A DNA stretch of 64,000 bases from Luzula sylvatica (lineage: Eukaryota; Streptophyta; Magnoliopsida; Poales; Juncaceae). The stretch lies in the NCBI GenBank assembly GCA_946800325.1, contig OX326960.1, positions 54,210,855 to 54,274,854 of the forward strand, given 5' to 3'. Each line of letters starts with the position of its first letter. Position 1 is the stretch's first letter. The translations under genes and the position numbers were made by a program. Below, in pieces: positions 35,021 through 48,700 of the stretch. The notes under the pieces were generated by a model. It saw nothing but the letters and a program-made list of their open reading frames with translations, made no database searches and had not been told where the DNA came from.

Positions 35021-35698
35021 GAGATTGTGAAGTTTTAGGACTAGAGGGGTGTGGTCATTAATATTCTTCTTGTGAATACTACAGTCATATTCAGACATAA
35101 ATATGACGTTATCTACGTGTAAACACAAATTAAGCGGTTAACTAAAATCAAATATTAATTCACAAAAAAATAACATCATCACATAAATAAGTAAAGCATA
35201 ATGGAGTTAATTGCAACAAATAAATACATAATCAAAATAAATAAATCTGTTAAATGAAGTTTTGTTTTAGAATCGGGGTCAATCTAATCCAATAATTAAT
35301 GAGAATACAGTACCAAAATGAAAATAGATAGCAACATATCAAATGTTTTTCATGCCATCCAGAGATGCAACTACACAAAAGTAGATTTTAGGTGTGAGCA
35401 AGCAAGCACATGCAAAAAAAAAAGTGTGCATTAGAGTGGTTGTAACTACCTTTAAGATTTATGGTAATGATAAAATCATACCATAATTCATTCATTTGTA
35501 GAAAATAAAAATGAAAAACATAAATAAAAAAGCTAGAATATTTGCAAGAAGTAAAACGATTACACACGATGCAAAAAGATAGCAACATACTTCGAAAGAC
35601 AATTGAACTCTATATATAACTTTATATGTATTGATAGTATCGACAAAATGAAAAAAATATATTCTAAAAAAACCTACAAAAAAAACATTATACAACAA

Positions 35699-37454
35699 TC
35701 ATATATCATAATCAATATCGGTAACGTTCTCCATAACGGCTCGCTTAATCAAATCGCCCTCCTCGCTAAAAACATCTAAATTCTCACACGGTTTGGGAAA
35801 AATATCTCCAAACACTTTCCCCTTGACAAACGAGCACTGAAAAATATGCTTCTTCTTGTAACTTATCCCCACTAAAAAATCCCGGAACTCAACTCCCGTG
35901 ATCGGAATATCCTCGCTCCCGTGCATCCTAACCGGAACTCTGACTCCCCATCCTCTAATCCCGGAAAACGAAATCCCGGATATAACCGGAAACAATTTCC
36001 TGTCCCAACTATCGTCCGCGTGCTCGTTATAATCCGTTTTTATTATCACGCCAACTCTTACATTGTCAAAAGTCAAGTTTTTGTACGAAATGTTTTTAAT
36101 ATATCCTCCTCTACCAACAGAAGTTTTGATTCGAATCGCTCTTCTCGAATCCCAAATTCGAATATTTTGTATTGTTATGTTCGATACCCCTCCTGACATT
36201 TCGCTCCCTATTGAAATCCCCGCACTGCACAAAAATATAAATATAAATCGTACATGAATATATAATATATATTATATAATAAGATAATTAATTACCTTAT
36301 AAGAGATCGAACAGTAATGTTTTGAATGAGAATGTTGGTAGAAGGGCGGTTATAGGCGAGTCCAAACTGGTCCCAACCAGATTTTATTGCGATCCCATCG
36401 TCACCAACTGAGATATAACAATTCTCAATCACCATGTCCTCGCACGAATCTGAATTCGAAACAAATGTAATCAAATTTTAAAAAATAAACGAAATAGTTT
36501 AGAATTAAAGTTATTTATTTACCTGGATCGATTCCATCTGTGTTCGGAGCGCCGTTAAGTGGGGCTAAAATGGTGACATTAGAAACGGTGATGTTTTTGC
36601 AATCATAAGGATGGAAAGTCCAAAATGGAGAATTGAGAAGGGTAATATTGGAAATTATTATATCTTTAGAATATAGAAATTGTACGAGTCGCGGTCTCGT
36701 GTAATTAAGTGCTCTTCTTTTGTACTTTGTCCACCAGTACTGGCCTTGCCCGTTTATCGTACCGTTATGTCCTGTTTGAAAAAATAAAATTATGCATGAT
36801 TAATTTATCAAAATGAAATAAAATGAAGTAGTTTTGAAAAGAAAAAAGACCTGTTATGACGATATCCTTGAGATTTTGGCCATGAATGAGGCTTCCATAA
36901 CGAGGCCCCTTTTCTTCTCTTCCATAACCATACGACGGCAATGCCGGCAATAATGGCCAGTAATTTTCATCCTAAAATACAAAAACATGAAATTATACCA
37001 TCAAACAAGAAAAATATAACCAAAGGTAGAAACTTTTTACTGAACTCGCCTCGATACCAAGAATAATGGCTCCTTCAGCAAGAAACAATGTCATGTGACT
37101 CGTCAAATTAAACGGAGCAGTGACCCACAAACCAGGAAGTACATTAAGCTGTCCACCTCCTCTAGATTGAATCGCCTGTACGGCCTTTTCAAAAGCGAAG
37201 GTATTCACAGTCCGCCCATCACCCACCGCTCCAAAATCAGTCAAATTATACACATTATCTCTCAATCGAGGTATTGGCCGGTAGGAGGAGGAAGACCGCG
37301 ACACCGATCGAAATATTGAAATGGATCTTACTGAGCTACTTTGCCAGATGAAAACGGAAGCAAAAGCAAGTGCCCAAATAGCAGTGAGAAAAGTCGGCAC
37401 CCAACGCCTCGTAGCTGGCCCGTGTGAATGAAGACGTCCATTGGTATCCACCAT
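35699..37454 (-). CDS. glycoside hydrolase family 28 polygalacturonase-like protein
   Basis: Five exons on the minus strand: 37454-37041, 36971-36851, 36771-36523, 36449-36296 and 36224-35699, giving 487 aa. Predicted to act on pectin homogalacturonan at the cell wall. Residues about 19-36 (TFLTAIWALAFASVFIWQ) form a signal anchor rather than a clear cleavable signal. The pectin-lyase beta-helix starts near NVYNLTDFGAVGDG. Catalytic motifs: NTD at 255-257, GDD at 277-279 and RIK at 344-346. The usual GHG histidine motif is replaced by AGISIGSEMSGG (314-325), as in the plant PG clade described as 'probable polygalacturonase'. Whether such members have endo-, exo- or other activity is uncertain. 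Confidence 0.9.
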
Positions 37455-39250
37455 TGTTGGGTTTTTTTTCAGAGATCTTAGAAGGGTTTGGCCATGAAGA
37501 AGTATAAGGTGGAAGGGGGGGTAAAGAAGGAATAAAGAGTGTTGGTTAGATAGTCTGATATGTGTCGGGACTGGTTAGATTAGACTTGATTGAGAGAGAA
37601 AGGGTGTGTGAATTGACGAAATTGCTCTCGTCAGGTGGCCTTTCGCGGTTTGACGGTGCTGGGCTCAATCGTAATTTTTCCTGTGTCTCTTTCTGTATGA
37701 CGAGTTTGTAACGGGTCAGAAAAGGAGGGTAATTTCGGTATGTGAATTATATTCCTTCAAATTTATTACTATTTGTGTAAAATATAGTATGTGATTGATA
37801 AAATTAATGTTGGAATTACAATAATTTGTATATGATTAGTTATATTGATCTTTGAATGACATTTGTATATACATCTTATGATCGTAACTGAACAAAAATA
37901 TAATATAATTAACACAAAAAATAATAAACTGAATAATGAATACAAAATATCATTTCTTATTACCATCGTTTTAGTATTCATTTGGTTCAAAAATCTATTA
38001 ATACATTTGAGAAATGTATTTTTTTTTTTAATCATTGTGTTTTCATGTAGCTAGGACGAAGAATTTGCAAGATTCAAAATGTCGAGAATCATGAAAAACA
38101 AGAGTTCGGTATTTTTTTGCGAAATATTGTCAAAATCTAGATCTAAGTTTTACGGTCGTGTTTTGGAACGGGAGAAAAGTAAAAGTATCATGTATGAGAT
38201 AAAATGAATAGGTAAAAGAAGGGGCAAGAAAACGATGAACTGACTGTTGCCGACACAACCACTGCATGTGATCAAAACGAATAATTTTTTTCTTCTTAGA
38301 TTTATTCGTGCTTTATTTTCTTATTTTGGATGAGACCGAAAGCCCCTATAATATCATTGTACGTGCTTAATTTTTAAATTTTTGAAGGAATAGAAGGGAA
38401 ATTACTTTGATGGTTCACTATACCATAGGAGATACAGAAGAACCTTGGCTTGTTGGGAGAAGAGTTACAATCATCAATTATAATGCTGGTGGTAGATCTA
38501 GTGGTTGTAATTAATGGAATTAGGGTTTGTAATTTAATTTTGCTCTTTTAACATTGAAAATTCAGTTGTGAGAATGAAGATGGAGGAAAGATAGAATATT
38601 GTTGTTATGGGTGTGGTAGGCTAGAATGTTATGTCATGATTAATTCCTTCAAGATTACTTTACTAAACATCAGTCTCTAGTCTCTGATTAGTTTGGTAAG
38701 GTCTTTTCATTAATTAAATTAGAGCTATGATATTAATATTATATACATTATTATTAATAGCATTCAAATATATGCTGTCCACTAAATTACAAGGAGAGTA
38801 GTGATAAGAACGTATGTTTGTGAAAGAGGATGTACGGTTTGGTGTACCAGCATTGTTTATAGTGTGTTTATTATACTTTTTATTATTATTTTTCGTTTAA
38901 TTATTAAAAATTTTAGAAGATGTGTAACGTACATTAATGACATTTAATGACATTTAATGACATTGATTATTATTATTATTCGTTTTTCATGACTAAATTT
39001 TACAAGGACAAATGTAACTAAACATGAAATATGAAAAAAAAATATATACTCAAAAACACACAGAGTGAGTGATTTTTTGGTAGGACTTTTAAAAAAAAAA
39101 AATTTGAATATCTTCAATTAATTAGATTTTTTCTTTATGTATATGATAAATATTTCTTCTCAAAAACAAATAAGAGTGATTCTTTATAATTATATATGAT
39201 CTCATCTACGTTAATACCATCTCTTCTCAAAATCACAAGCTTCGTAATTA
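37455..39250. other. intergenic DNA upstream of the polygalacturonase gene
   Basis: The promoter and leader of the minus-strand polygalacturonase should lie in the first few hundred bases. I see no other gene. ATTTAATGACATTTAATGAC-type short repeats occur near 38.94 kb. Confidence 0.4.
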
Positions 39251-40194
39251 AAGGGACATGGAAGATTTTGGCAGGAGATACCTGAACTCACTCGCCGATT
39301 CCCGAACTTACTCTCGCTCAATGTTTTGGCCGGCCAAATATTTTGAAAGACCTAAAACAATTTTGTAAAAAATGCTCCAATTTTTTTATAATGAACCTTC
39401 GTTATGTTAATTTGTTAAGTTGAACACTAAATCCTATGTAATTTTTTAAAACAACCCTCGACCCGAAGTCTGGGCTTAAAAGTTTACACATATGGGCCGG
39501 CCATGTAGTTCGGCTCCTTACATCGCCTTAATTTCTCACCATCAGATCTACTCATCGCAGATGGCCTCTTCGTTAGATTCTTCTTTATCGAGTGTTATCA
39601 TCTCCATTTATCGTATAATTTTTGTTTGAAGGAAAAGAGAAGAAAAGCCGACGAAAAGAGAAAAAGAAGGAAGAAACACTATTGTGGTCTTCTTCGATTG
39701 ATCATCTTATTTTGCCTTTAATTCAAATGGTTCTTTGTACCAATTTGGTACCATTAATTTGGTTGAACCAAACTGAAATTTTTTATTTTTTGATTTCATC
39801 CCATCAATTTTTTCAAAATTTGCCTCCTCAATGTATTTCAGCCAATTTAGCAAACTTTATCATAATTCATTAGCAAACTTTACCACAATTCAGGGTTTTC
39901 ATGGTTTTTAAGCGAAGATTTGCATAATTCAGGTGTTTTAACTTTTAAGCAAAAAAAAAATAGCATAATTCAGAGCAGGTTCGTTGAATCATTGGCCAAA
40001 CACAAAAAGTAGATTACAATTGCAGCAGTCCTTTATTATTTTGATAATTTCGAACGCACCCATCCAAACAACCCCTAAAGTTGTTTTCGGTAACTTTTTG
40101 AATACATTATATCTTATATATAAATCAAACAAATTTCTTGCAATTCTAAACCTCCACGTCATCAAGGACTTTTGTATAAAAAAATTATTTTTTA

Positions 40195-40335
40195 AATTTA
40201 CATTTTGGTCCTTTTTATTTACATTTTGATCTTTTTTTATTTACATTTTGATCATTTTTTACATTTTAATCTTTTTTCTTATTTTACATTTTGGTATTTT
40301 TTTACATTTGGTTTTTTTTTCCTATTTTACCTACA
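40195..40335. repeat. degenerate ~21-bp tandem repeat
   Basis: Variants of TTTTTATTTACATTTTGATC recur about six times. Open frames rich in F/L/Y across it are artefacts. Confidence 0.7.
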
Positions 40336-40577
40336 TATTAAAATTTGCGAATATGTCATGATTATATTAATCGATTTTAGAAGCACCTGAACAAATGTTA
40401 TTTATACAAATTATATTAGAAAATAATATCCGTGATAGACTAATTTCATGAACCTTATACATCTATTGACATCATGATATTTGCAAATATGTCATGATTA
40501 GATTAATTTAGTTCAAACGCATGCGCGTTAATTCGCACACGCGTTAATTCTATTTAAATAATTATATAAAAAAACAT

Positions 40578-40606
40578 CCCGCGCAATTGCGTGGGGATAA
40601 AACTAG
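40578..40606 (+). mobile_element. Helitron-like 3' terminus
   Basis: A GC hairpin (CCCGCGCAATTGCGTGGGG, 40578-40596) is followed after six bases by CTAG (40603-40606) and a T, the Helitron 3'-end pattern. The 5' end of this copy was not found; 39.25-40.57 kb may be its body. Confidence 0.5.
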
Positions 40607-41022
40607 TGTATATTAAAAGAGAGAGGTGAGTTAACCTATTAGAGCACAAATAATATTTTTGAACTTACAAAATATATATCAAATATTATTAATATTTTTA
40701 TAATTGTAATTTTTATAAGTAGTATTTAAGACTAAATATTTTCTCAATTCATTTTTTGTAATAAATATGATATAATGCATAGATTTTATTTTGTACTAAT
40801 TAAAATTTGTTAGTATTATGTTATCAATATTGTCATAATGAAATACTATATAGTATATACCATGCAAAGATGGTCCGGGTCCTTATTATATTTGATATTA
40901 CGTGACCCGTTATGAATAATAATTATATAAATTATGGAAATTTTTTACACATAGACAACAATAAAACAAAAATTACATTTATAGACGCAATGCATACTTA
41001 ATAGGAAAAATTTACTCTTTCC

Positions 41023-41262
41023 TCACACTCACACTCTTTTAAAAAAAAAATCAACGACATCACTTTTCACTCAATTAATCCAACTGTACTTACTTAATGT
41101 GAGTTTATTAGTTAATTGGACAACTAATTAGAATCATTTAATTAGGAAGAATTAATTAGGATCACCTAATTAAGATCTGATTAACTTTTTGTGGGTTAAT
41201 TTGGATTTGGATTAAAAATGTTGACGTCATCGAAACTTTTTTAAGAGAGTGTGGGGGTGGAT
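41023..41262. mobile_element. TIR MITE of about 240 bp
   Basis: CACACTCACACTCTTTTAAA on the left pairs imperfectly with TTTAAGAGAGTGTGGGGGTG on the right, and CAACGACATCAC pairs with TTGACGTCATCG inside. The middle is AT-rich and non-coding. No target duplication was identified. Confidence 0.45.
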
Positions 41263-41374
41263 ATATCATATGGACTCTACTTACAGTTACTGAAGCTATA
41301 GTTTACTCCGTATTTTAATCTGCGTTGGTACGTGACTCCATATTGCAACCTTATTAGCATCCAAAATAACTTTA

Positions 41375-41639
41375 GAGGCCATATACAATACACCCTCATT
41401 TCCCCCAAACACCCTCTATTCCCTGGTTAATTATTGAAATAATTAACAAGAAAACACTCCATTAACAGTTAATTAATATATAATTAAAATACATATACAT
41501 TGACACTTCTTAATCAATATCAATTAACTGTTAATGGATGTACTTTTGTTAATTATCATGCTAATTAATCACTAATTAATGGTTAATTGGTGATATTGAG
41601 GACGTGGTGGGGAAATGAGGAGATATGGTATAATTATCC
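41375..41639. mobile_element. Mutator-type MITE, family M copy 2
   Basis: The flanks carry ATAACTTTA (41366-41374) and ATAACTTCA (41640-41648), a 9-bp duplication with one mismatch. Inverted ends share CTCATTTCCCC and ACCACGTCCTC-type phrases with the copies at 8388 and 42872. The middle is palindromic around TTAACAGTTAATT / AATTAACTGTTAATG. Confidence 0.65.
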
Positions 41640-42028
41640 ATAACTTCATATTTAAAAATTAATTTCATTACTAAATATTTACACTTAAATGTAATATTTT
41701 ATTGTTTGCAAAAAAGATCTTCGTAAAATATGAATTTTATTTACGAAATAAAATACATTTAGATATATTATTTTATAAACCACGAAATATTTTTAATAGG
41801 CATACATTTAAAAAAATCACATTTATAAAAAATAATACTGTTTGATATATTTTTTACAAATATTTTTATAATATATTTATCATTTTTATAATATTAGTAA
41901 ATATTAATTTTGTTTTAAAATATTTGTAGTATTTTGGATGCTAATAAAGGTGGAAAATTAAAATTTGAAGTACACTATCCTGTTTTGAAATCTCGATAGT
42001 ATTAGTTGCATCGGGTCTTTATAGGTAA

Positions 42029-42594
42029 CTAGGACAATATCCCGCGCTTCGTTGCGGGATATATTATTTGATAAGAAATAATATAATAAGCAAAAGTAAT
42101 AATTTTATGTATTATTTGATATATTTAGAATTGGTACGAATCAAAAATATTATAATAAGCACAAAAAAACGCAGCTTGGTACCAATCAAAACTGTTATAA
42201 TAAGCCAAAAAAAAAAAATAATACTAGCTCAGGCTAACAAAAAGTATTTGTGTGAATAGTATTTTGTTAACAGTAAAATTATAGTATACAAATTATTTTT
42301 ATTAATACGATGAAAAATTCAAATATTTTATTTAGAACACAAGACATATGTCAATTATATTTATTAATACGATGAAAAATTCAAATATTTTATTTAGAAC
42401 ACAAGACATATGTCAAATAAAATAAAATTCCAAAAAAAAAAAAAAAAAGACGAACAGTACCGGGATGAACAGTAAGTGAATGAACAGTAACGGGATGATC
42501 AGTACAATGGTGAACAGTGTCGATAAACAGTACCAGGGTGACGTGGCCTCACCATATCTCTAGTATTCAAAAATTAATGGGAGAGGAGAATTTG
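42029..42594 (-). mobile_element. non-autonomous Helitron-like element, copy 2
   Basis: A shorter relative of 21333-22225. On the minus strand it ends CCGCAACGAAGCGCGG, a 9-base gap, CTAG, then T. It keeps two of the ~63-bp tandem units and GAACAGTA repeats, and shares the far end (GGGAGAGGAGAATTTG). Confidence 0.65.
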
Positions 42595-42871
42595 TGTATT
42601 AATGTTATTTATGTTTGAAACTTTTCCGTCATTAAATTTCTTTTTCAAAACTAAATGTATGCTAAATATTATTGATGTGTATATACTTGTCTGATAAAAA
42701 AAAGTAATTTGTTATCGCAGTTTGAAACGATCACATAATATATACACTCAATAAAGTTAAAAAATATATAATGCGCGACATTTTTTATTTTGAAATAATA
42801 TATTTATTGTAAGCATAAAATAACATAGTCATTAAAAATACATAAATTAGTAAATTTTGAACATTTTGAAA

Positions 42872-43028
42872 GGGTAATTCTATCTTGCTTCCTCATTTCC
42901 TCACCATGTCCTCTATGGTAATTAATTAACGTAGTCATTAACAAAAAAAACATTCCATTAACCGATTAATTAATATTGATTAATAATTGTTAATTTATAC
43001 GTACAACGAGGGGCACATTAAATAGCCT
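42872..43028. mobile_element. Mutator-type MITE, family M copy 3, exact 10-bp TSD
   Basis: CATTTTGAAA is found exactly at both sides (42862-42871 and 43029-43038). The 157-bp element has the family phrase CACCATGTCCTCTATGGTAA and the AT-rich palindromic middle. It lies about 310 bp upstream of the PRK-like start codon. Confidence 0.7.
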
Positions 43029-43342
43029 CATTTTGAAATAATACTTTCATTGTTCTATTTGTTTTTGTTTGGTTCAGTATTAGTTGCAAAATCAATTAGT
43101 GAGGGAAAATTTCGAAAGGGAACGATTATATTTTTCCTTATTCAAACTCAGTTGTTTGCATTGCCTATTGTTAGGCGTCTTCACATCCTCCTCTCTTCAC
43201 CACCATCAATTCTTCCAACGCCGAAACGAACAAACAAAACCTCTGAAAATCCAAACAATTTTCTCGTCACGAAATACTCCCGCTTTGATATTATGTTCAA
43301 TTTACATATCATTTGCGTTTCCTACTCCCTTTTCACCCTTGA

Positions 43343-45514
43343 ATGGCCGCCACCATCGTTCTTTCGCTCCTCTCGCTCCTCTTTCTCCTCCCCTCGTTCC
43401 TCTCCGCTCCCGTTGCCAGCACGCCGAAGTCCGATGCGGAAGCTCTCCTCCTCTTGAGAGACTCTTTCACTAATTTCTCGGGTGTCGCATCATGGAACGG
43501 AAACTCATCCCCATGCGACAAAGGTTCGCCCTGGGTGGGTGTCGTCTGCTTCGACGGGATTTTGATCGGATTACGCCTGTCCGGATTAGGCCTTCGCGGT
43601 ACCATTGATGTAAATGCACTTCTGTACTTCAAAGGCCTCCGCTCCATCTCTTTCTCAAACAATTTCCTTTCCGGTCCCATCCCGGCCTTTGAGCAACTTA
43701 CCGCCCTCAAATCGATCTATATATCTAATAACGAATTCGAAGGTTTTATACCCGAATCGTTTTTTACACACTTGACCCATCTGAAAAAGCTTTGGCTCGA
43801 CGGGAACAAGATTACCGGCACCATCCCGTCTACCATTTCTACCTCGAAGAGCTTAATCGAGCTACACATGGAGGGAAATAGGTTAATCGGGCAGTTACCA
43901 ACGGCTCCTCCGCCTCATCTATCTTCATTTAACGTGTCAAACAATCTACTAGAAGGAACTGTCCCCGAAGGATTCAAGAAGTTCGATTTGAGCTCTTTTA
44001 AAGGGAACGTCTATCTTTGCCACACGCCACTTCCGGGTCAAGAATGTAGTAGGCCGGTTGTCGCTCCAAGTTCCACTAAAAATATAATGTTTCTATGCTT
44101 TGGTGCACTCGTAATACTGTCTCTTATTGTGCTGGCCTTGCTAGCTTCGAGGAGGAACCGTGTACGATCATTCGATACTCTCGGGGTGGAGAAAGAGTTG
44201 GAGTATGAAAAGGTGTATTGTAGCTCGAAAGTTGAATCAAGCAACAAAAAACACAGCTTACTTAACATTTCTTTACGGAGTAAACCTTCTGGATCCTCGC
44301 ATAGTTCGACGAAGGAGGGCCAACAGGAATCATGCGGTTTAGCATCTGGCGACTTGACCATAGTCAACGACTCCAAAGGAGTATTCGGATTAACCGATCT
44401 AATGAAGGCCGCAGCCGAAGTGCTCGGAAACGGAGGCATCGGGTCGGCTTACAAAGCTGTGATGGGAAATGGGTCAGCCGTGGTGGTGAAACGGATCACC
44501 GACATGAATAGAGTAACAAAGGAAGTGTTCGATATGGAGATGAGACGGCTCGGAGGGTTGCGCCATCGAAATGTGTTACCGCCACTTGCTTACCTTTACC
44601 GTAAAGAAGAAAAATTGCTAGTATACGAGTTTATTCCTAAAGGAAGTTTACTATACATTCTTCACGGCGATAGAGGTTTGGACCATGATTCCCTCACCTG
44701 GCCTACACGTGCAAAGATTGCATGTGGAATCGCGCGAGGTATGCTTTACCTCCACACGAGTCTCTCCTCCATGGACTTGCCACACGGCAACCTAAAATCG
44801 GGCAATGTGCTTCTCTCTCCTGAATTCGAGCCGCTCATTGTAGACTATGGATTCTGTCCCCTCACCTCGCCTACACTCACACAACAATGCTTTTTCGCGT
44901 TTCAATCCCCAGAGAACTCGTTGGAAGGACAACCCATCACCAAAAAAGCTGACGTGTATTGCCTTGGGGTCATGTTGCTCGAGCTTCTCACAGGAAAGTT
45001 TCCCTCTCAGTATCTGCAGAATACAAAAGGTGGGACCGATCTTATCGTATGGGCCAACAATGCTATCGAAGAATCACGTGAGCCCGAGATGTTCGATCCG
45101 GCCCTCCTCGAGAAATCCAAGCAGTCCATACCAGACATGAAGAGGTAACATAATAATAAAATCAAATCAACAATGATTTGACATTTCACATGAATCCAAC
45201 CTCTAAACCATCAAGTTTTATACAACAGGTTTTTGCGCATCGCAATGGACTGCGTGGAGCCAGATGTGGAGAAGAGACTTGACATGAAAGAAGCTGCCTC
45301 GAGGATCGAAGAAGTGGTCGCTGACGTGGTAGACGGCGCCACAAACGAAGATACAACTAATGGAAATGGAGATGGTGAGGGGGCAGCGGCTTCTCATGCG
45401 GCTTTTGTGCGGGCCTTGACAGGGGAACGCTCGGGACGCCGAGGTGGCAGCATCGGGGAGCGCTCGGGACGACACAGCAGCAGCGGCGACACGCATTCAT
45501 TCGCCATTTCTTGA
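43343..45514 (+). CDS. pollen receptor-like kinase (PRK3-like), LRR receptor kinase
   Basis: Two exons, 43343-45144 and 45229-45514, giving 695 aa. The Arg codon AG|G is split, at the position usual for PRK genes as I recall. Plasma-membrane receptor: signal peptide about 1-22, LRR N-cap with PCDKGSPWVGVVC (58-69), about five LRRs to residue 225, transmembrane segment 247-269, kinase domain about 345-640. Kinase features: GNGGIGSAYKAV, lysine in VVVKR (383), and HGNLKSGNVLL in place of HRDLKxxN. DYG at 501-503 replaces DFG. The catalytic Asp is therefore lacking, so it is probably a weak or pseudo-kinase, like other PRKs. Phrases such as FDxEMRRLGGLRH and TGKFPSQYLQNTKGGTD point to PRK3. The tail is low-complexity with GERSGR twice. 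Confidence 0.88.
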
Positions 45515-45607
45515 TAAATTAATTTCAAAAAAGGGAAAAGTTAATTCACTGGACGATAAATCGACGAGCATTCAAGAAACACAAGCTATTTAAATTAGCC
45601 GGTTTGT

Positions 45608-45638
45608 TAAATTTTTTTTTTTTTTTTTTTTTTTTTTG
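45608..45638. repeat. poly(T) run
   Basis: About 28 consecutive T residues lie in the gap between two convergent genes. Confidence 0.9.
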
Positions 45639-45775
45639 ATGCATTTGAAATTGTTTTCGGATTGTCTTGTTTATGATTTATAGTGTGTGATTTTACAGTT
45701 GCAAACGTAATATTTTTTTGAGAGATACTTATAAACATTATTTACCATCTTGATGTAGTTCCGATTATTTTAAAT

Positions 45776-48700
45776 TCAATTTTTGCTTTTTACATTATGT
45801 TTTTTTCTCACAAACTTTCGGTTCTTTCTCTTTCTAACAACCCCACCTCTATCTCTCATCTTTTCCAATTTCTCTCTCCTCCCATCAATATCCCGCGTGA
45901 TAACCTTATCCCTACTCTCCTCTGACAAGAGTGCCAGCCTGGCAAATTTCTTGGGCCTGATTTCGCCTAATCTCTCCTCTATCTCTCTAAAAGCGGGTAC
46001 CAAACCCGCTCTCATAAAGTACCCGTCAATAAGACACATCGAATTAACACGAGAAAGCGTAGAAGAGTCTTTTAACTCGAGATCCAAACAAAAGGATGAA
46101 TCTTTGAGCCACAGTTTAAGTGAGTGGGCTTTTGCGACTAATAAACCGCTACGAGTTTTACTCGCGAGAAATGGAGACCCCATTTCCCATAAATAAGCTC
46201 TTAATGTTTTATTTAATGAAATTTGATTATATTCTGCTGCACCGGTCATTAAATCCACTGATTTGAGCGATTCGGGCGAGCCCTGTAATGCTGCATCCTG
46301 CCATGTGGCAGTCATTCAATGGTTGAAAACTTGAAATTAAATAATTAATTAATTAATTAATTAAATACTTACTTGCATGTGATCGAGCCATAATGTAAGG
46401 GCTACGAGTGCGGCCCCACCAGATAATTTTCTCAAGTCTGCTCCCCAATCTTTCTCCGAAACCCTAAAAAAAATTCAAATTTTCAAATTTCAAATTTCAA
46501 AATTTGAATTCTGAAGAGAGGAGAAATTGAAGTTAAATTTTTTTTTTGGAGAATTAAGGACCTGAAAAGATTTGGTTTGAATATATTTTGTTGAATTGCG
46601 AGTTGGAAAATCCACGAAGCAGTGGCTCTTTGCTCAAAAGCCCATAAAAGATCTAAAATTGCATTTACGAAATTAAATCCTGCATTATCTTCAAAATCTT
46701 TAATTTCTTCCAATAAATTCTCCATCTCTGACACGAGGGCCCCACTTTTCTCTTTCATTAACCTGTAATCGCAAATCTCAAAACCCTAAAACCCTAAACC
46801 CTAATTTAGAATATAAAAAATGTTATTAATTAACTAACCTAATTGGAAGATCGAAACCAGAATCTTTTAAAGCGTTTAAAAGAAGAAAAACTTGATCGAT
46901 ACTTTCGCAAAAACTCGAAGCGCGAATAAAAATCGTCCAAATTCTATGATCCACTTCAATTCCATCTCGTTTCGATTCGAATAATTTCTCGATTCCAACA
47001 CTGTACTCTCCAGATTTCAAGTACGCGTCGATAACCGTGCTGTATGGCAACGAATTTACTTCCACGCCTGAAACCTTTAAATTATTCAAAATATTTTCGG
47101 CCTCTTCGGGATCATATGAAAGCATTAATATTTTCATCGTAGCTAAATTCGGTGTGATTTTATCTTCTTTCATTAAATGCAATAAATTCTCGGCTTTTTT
47201 ATTATTTCCTAAATTTCTGCACATTTGTAACATTAAATGGTATATTAATCGGTCAATTTTATAATTTTTCGATCTAATATCTTCAAAAATTATTTCGGCT
47301 CGTTCGAAAAGTTGGGATTTTATGCACGAAGCCAATAAACTTTTCATAGAATTTAAATTCGGTTCGAACCCTAATTTTCTCATCTCACTCAAAATATTTA
47401 AACCCATTTCAGGCTTTTTATCTCTGCAATGAACAATTATAATTTCGTTATAAGTTTCCTCATTAGGGTTTAAGCCCGTCTTCAAAATTTGTTGATAAAC
47501 CTGCAATGCCTTTTTATAATCCCCAATTTTAATATACATTCCAATTAAGGAATTACAAATTGAAATATCTAGTTCGAACCCATTTTCGTCCATTTCTTCC
47601 ACTATTAATTCCACGTCACGAATTTTTTTATTACGCGACAATAATGCAATCATACCCGTATATGAATTCATCGTTGGAAAAAAACCTGAAGCTTTCATCC
47701 CGTTATAAATTTTCCTAACTTCGAAAATATTTCTTTCTTTTATAAAGGCATCAAGCATTAATATCATCGTGCTTTTATTTATTTTAAAATCCAAATCTTG
47801 TAAATCTTGAATTACTACGTATATTTCGTCGTATCTTTTATCGATTATTAATGACGTCATTAATGCGTTGACCGAGTCAATGTTAGGAAAAGGACCGTTT
47901 TTAATCATTTGATTAAATACAGCACGAGATTTTTCATATAAACCACTAAAACTATATGCGGTTATTAAAGCGTTCCAAATAGTTCTATCTAGATTCGGTT
48001 TGTTGTACCGCAAATTTTTGACGATTTTTTCGGCTTTTTTCCAGTATTTTAATTCGCCATATTTTTCGATTATTTTTATATAAATCGAAATATCGTTGAG
48101 TTTTGATTGGTTTAATAAATTCTCCGCGGTTTCGGGGAAATTTAGTTTGCAATAAATATTAATTATATTTTTGTATATTTCTTGCGAAACTTGAATCCCA
48201 AGAAAACTCATGTCAGAGAAAATTTGGGACGCTTCGTTCAAAAACCCTGATTTTTCACAAGAAGAAATTAAATATTCGTATAAACTAATATTTTTGGATC
48301 TATAATTTAATAATCTCATGTTATTATACTCTTCAATAGCTAAACTAATTTCTTTGTTTTCACACAACGTTATGATCGAAGATTCGGATATTAGCGAATC
48401 AGAACTCAACACGTGTCCTCTAATAAACCCTAGCAAAGAATCCCTTTCTTCAAATTTCCCCAATTTTTCAAATTCGTTCAAAATTAACGATAAAATCTCG
48501 AAATTTGGTTTGTGACCTCGCAAAATTCCTCTTTTTAATATATCGGTTCCGTGATTATAACATTTCGCTTTAACAAGAATATCACAAATACCCTCCAAAC
48601 TCAACGAATTAGAATTTTCCATATCTTTGATAACTTCTAGAATCTTCTCTTCGTCCTTTTCTCTTACAAGCAACTCGAGCAATAATTTATAAAGCCCTTC

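Noticed and set aside
43050..43710. Overlapping frames on both strands at the start of the PRK-like gene
   Set aside because: They shadow the real coding exon starting at 43343, which alone has the signal peptide and LRR features.
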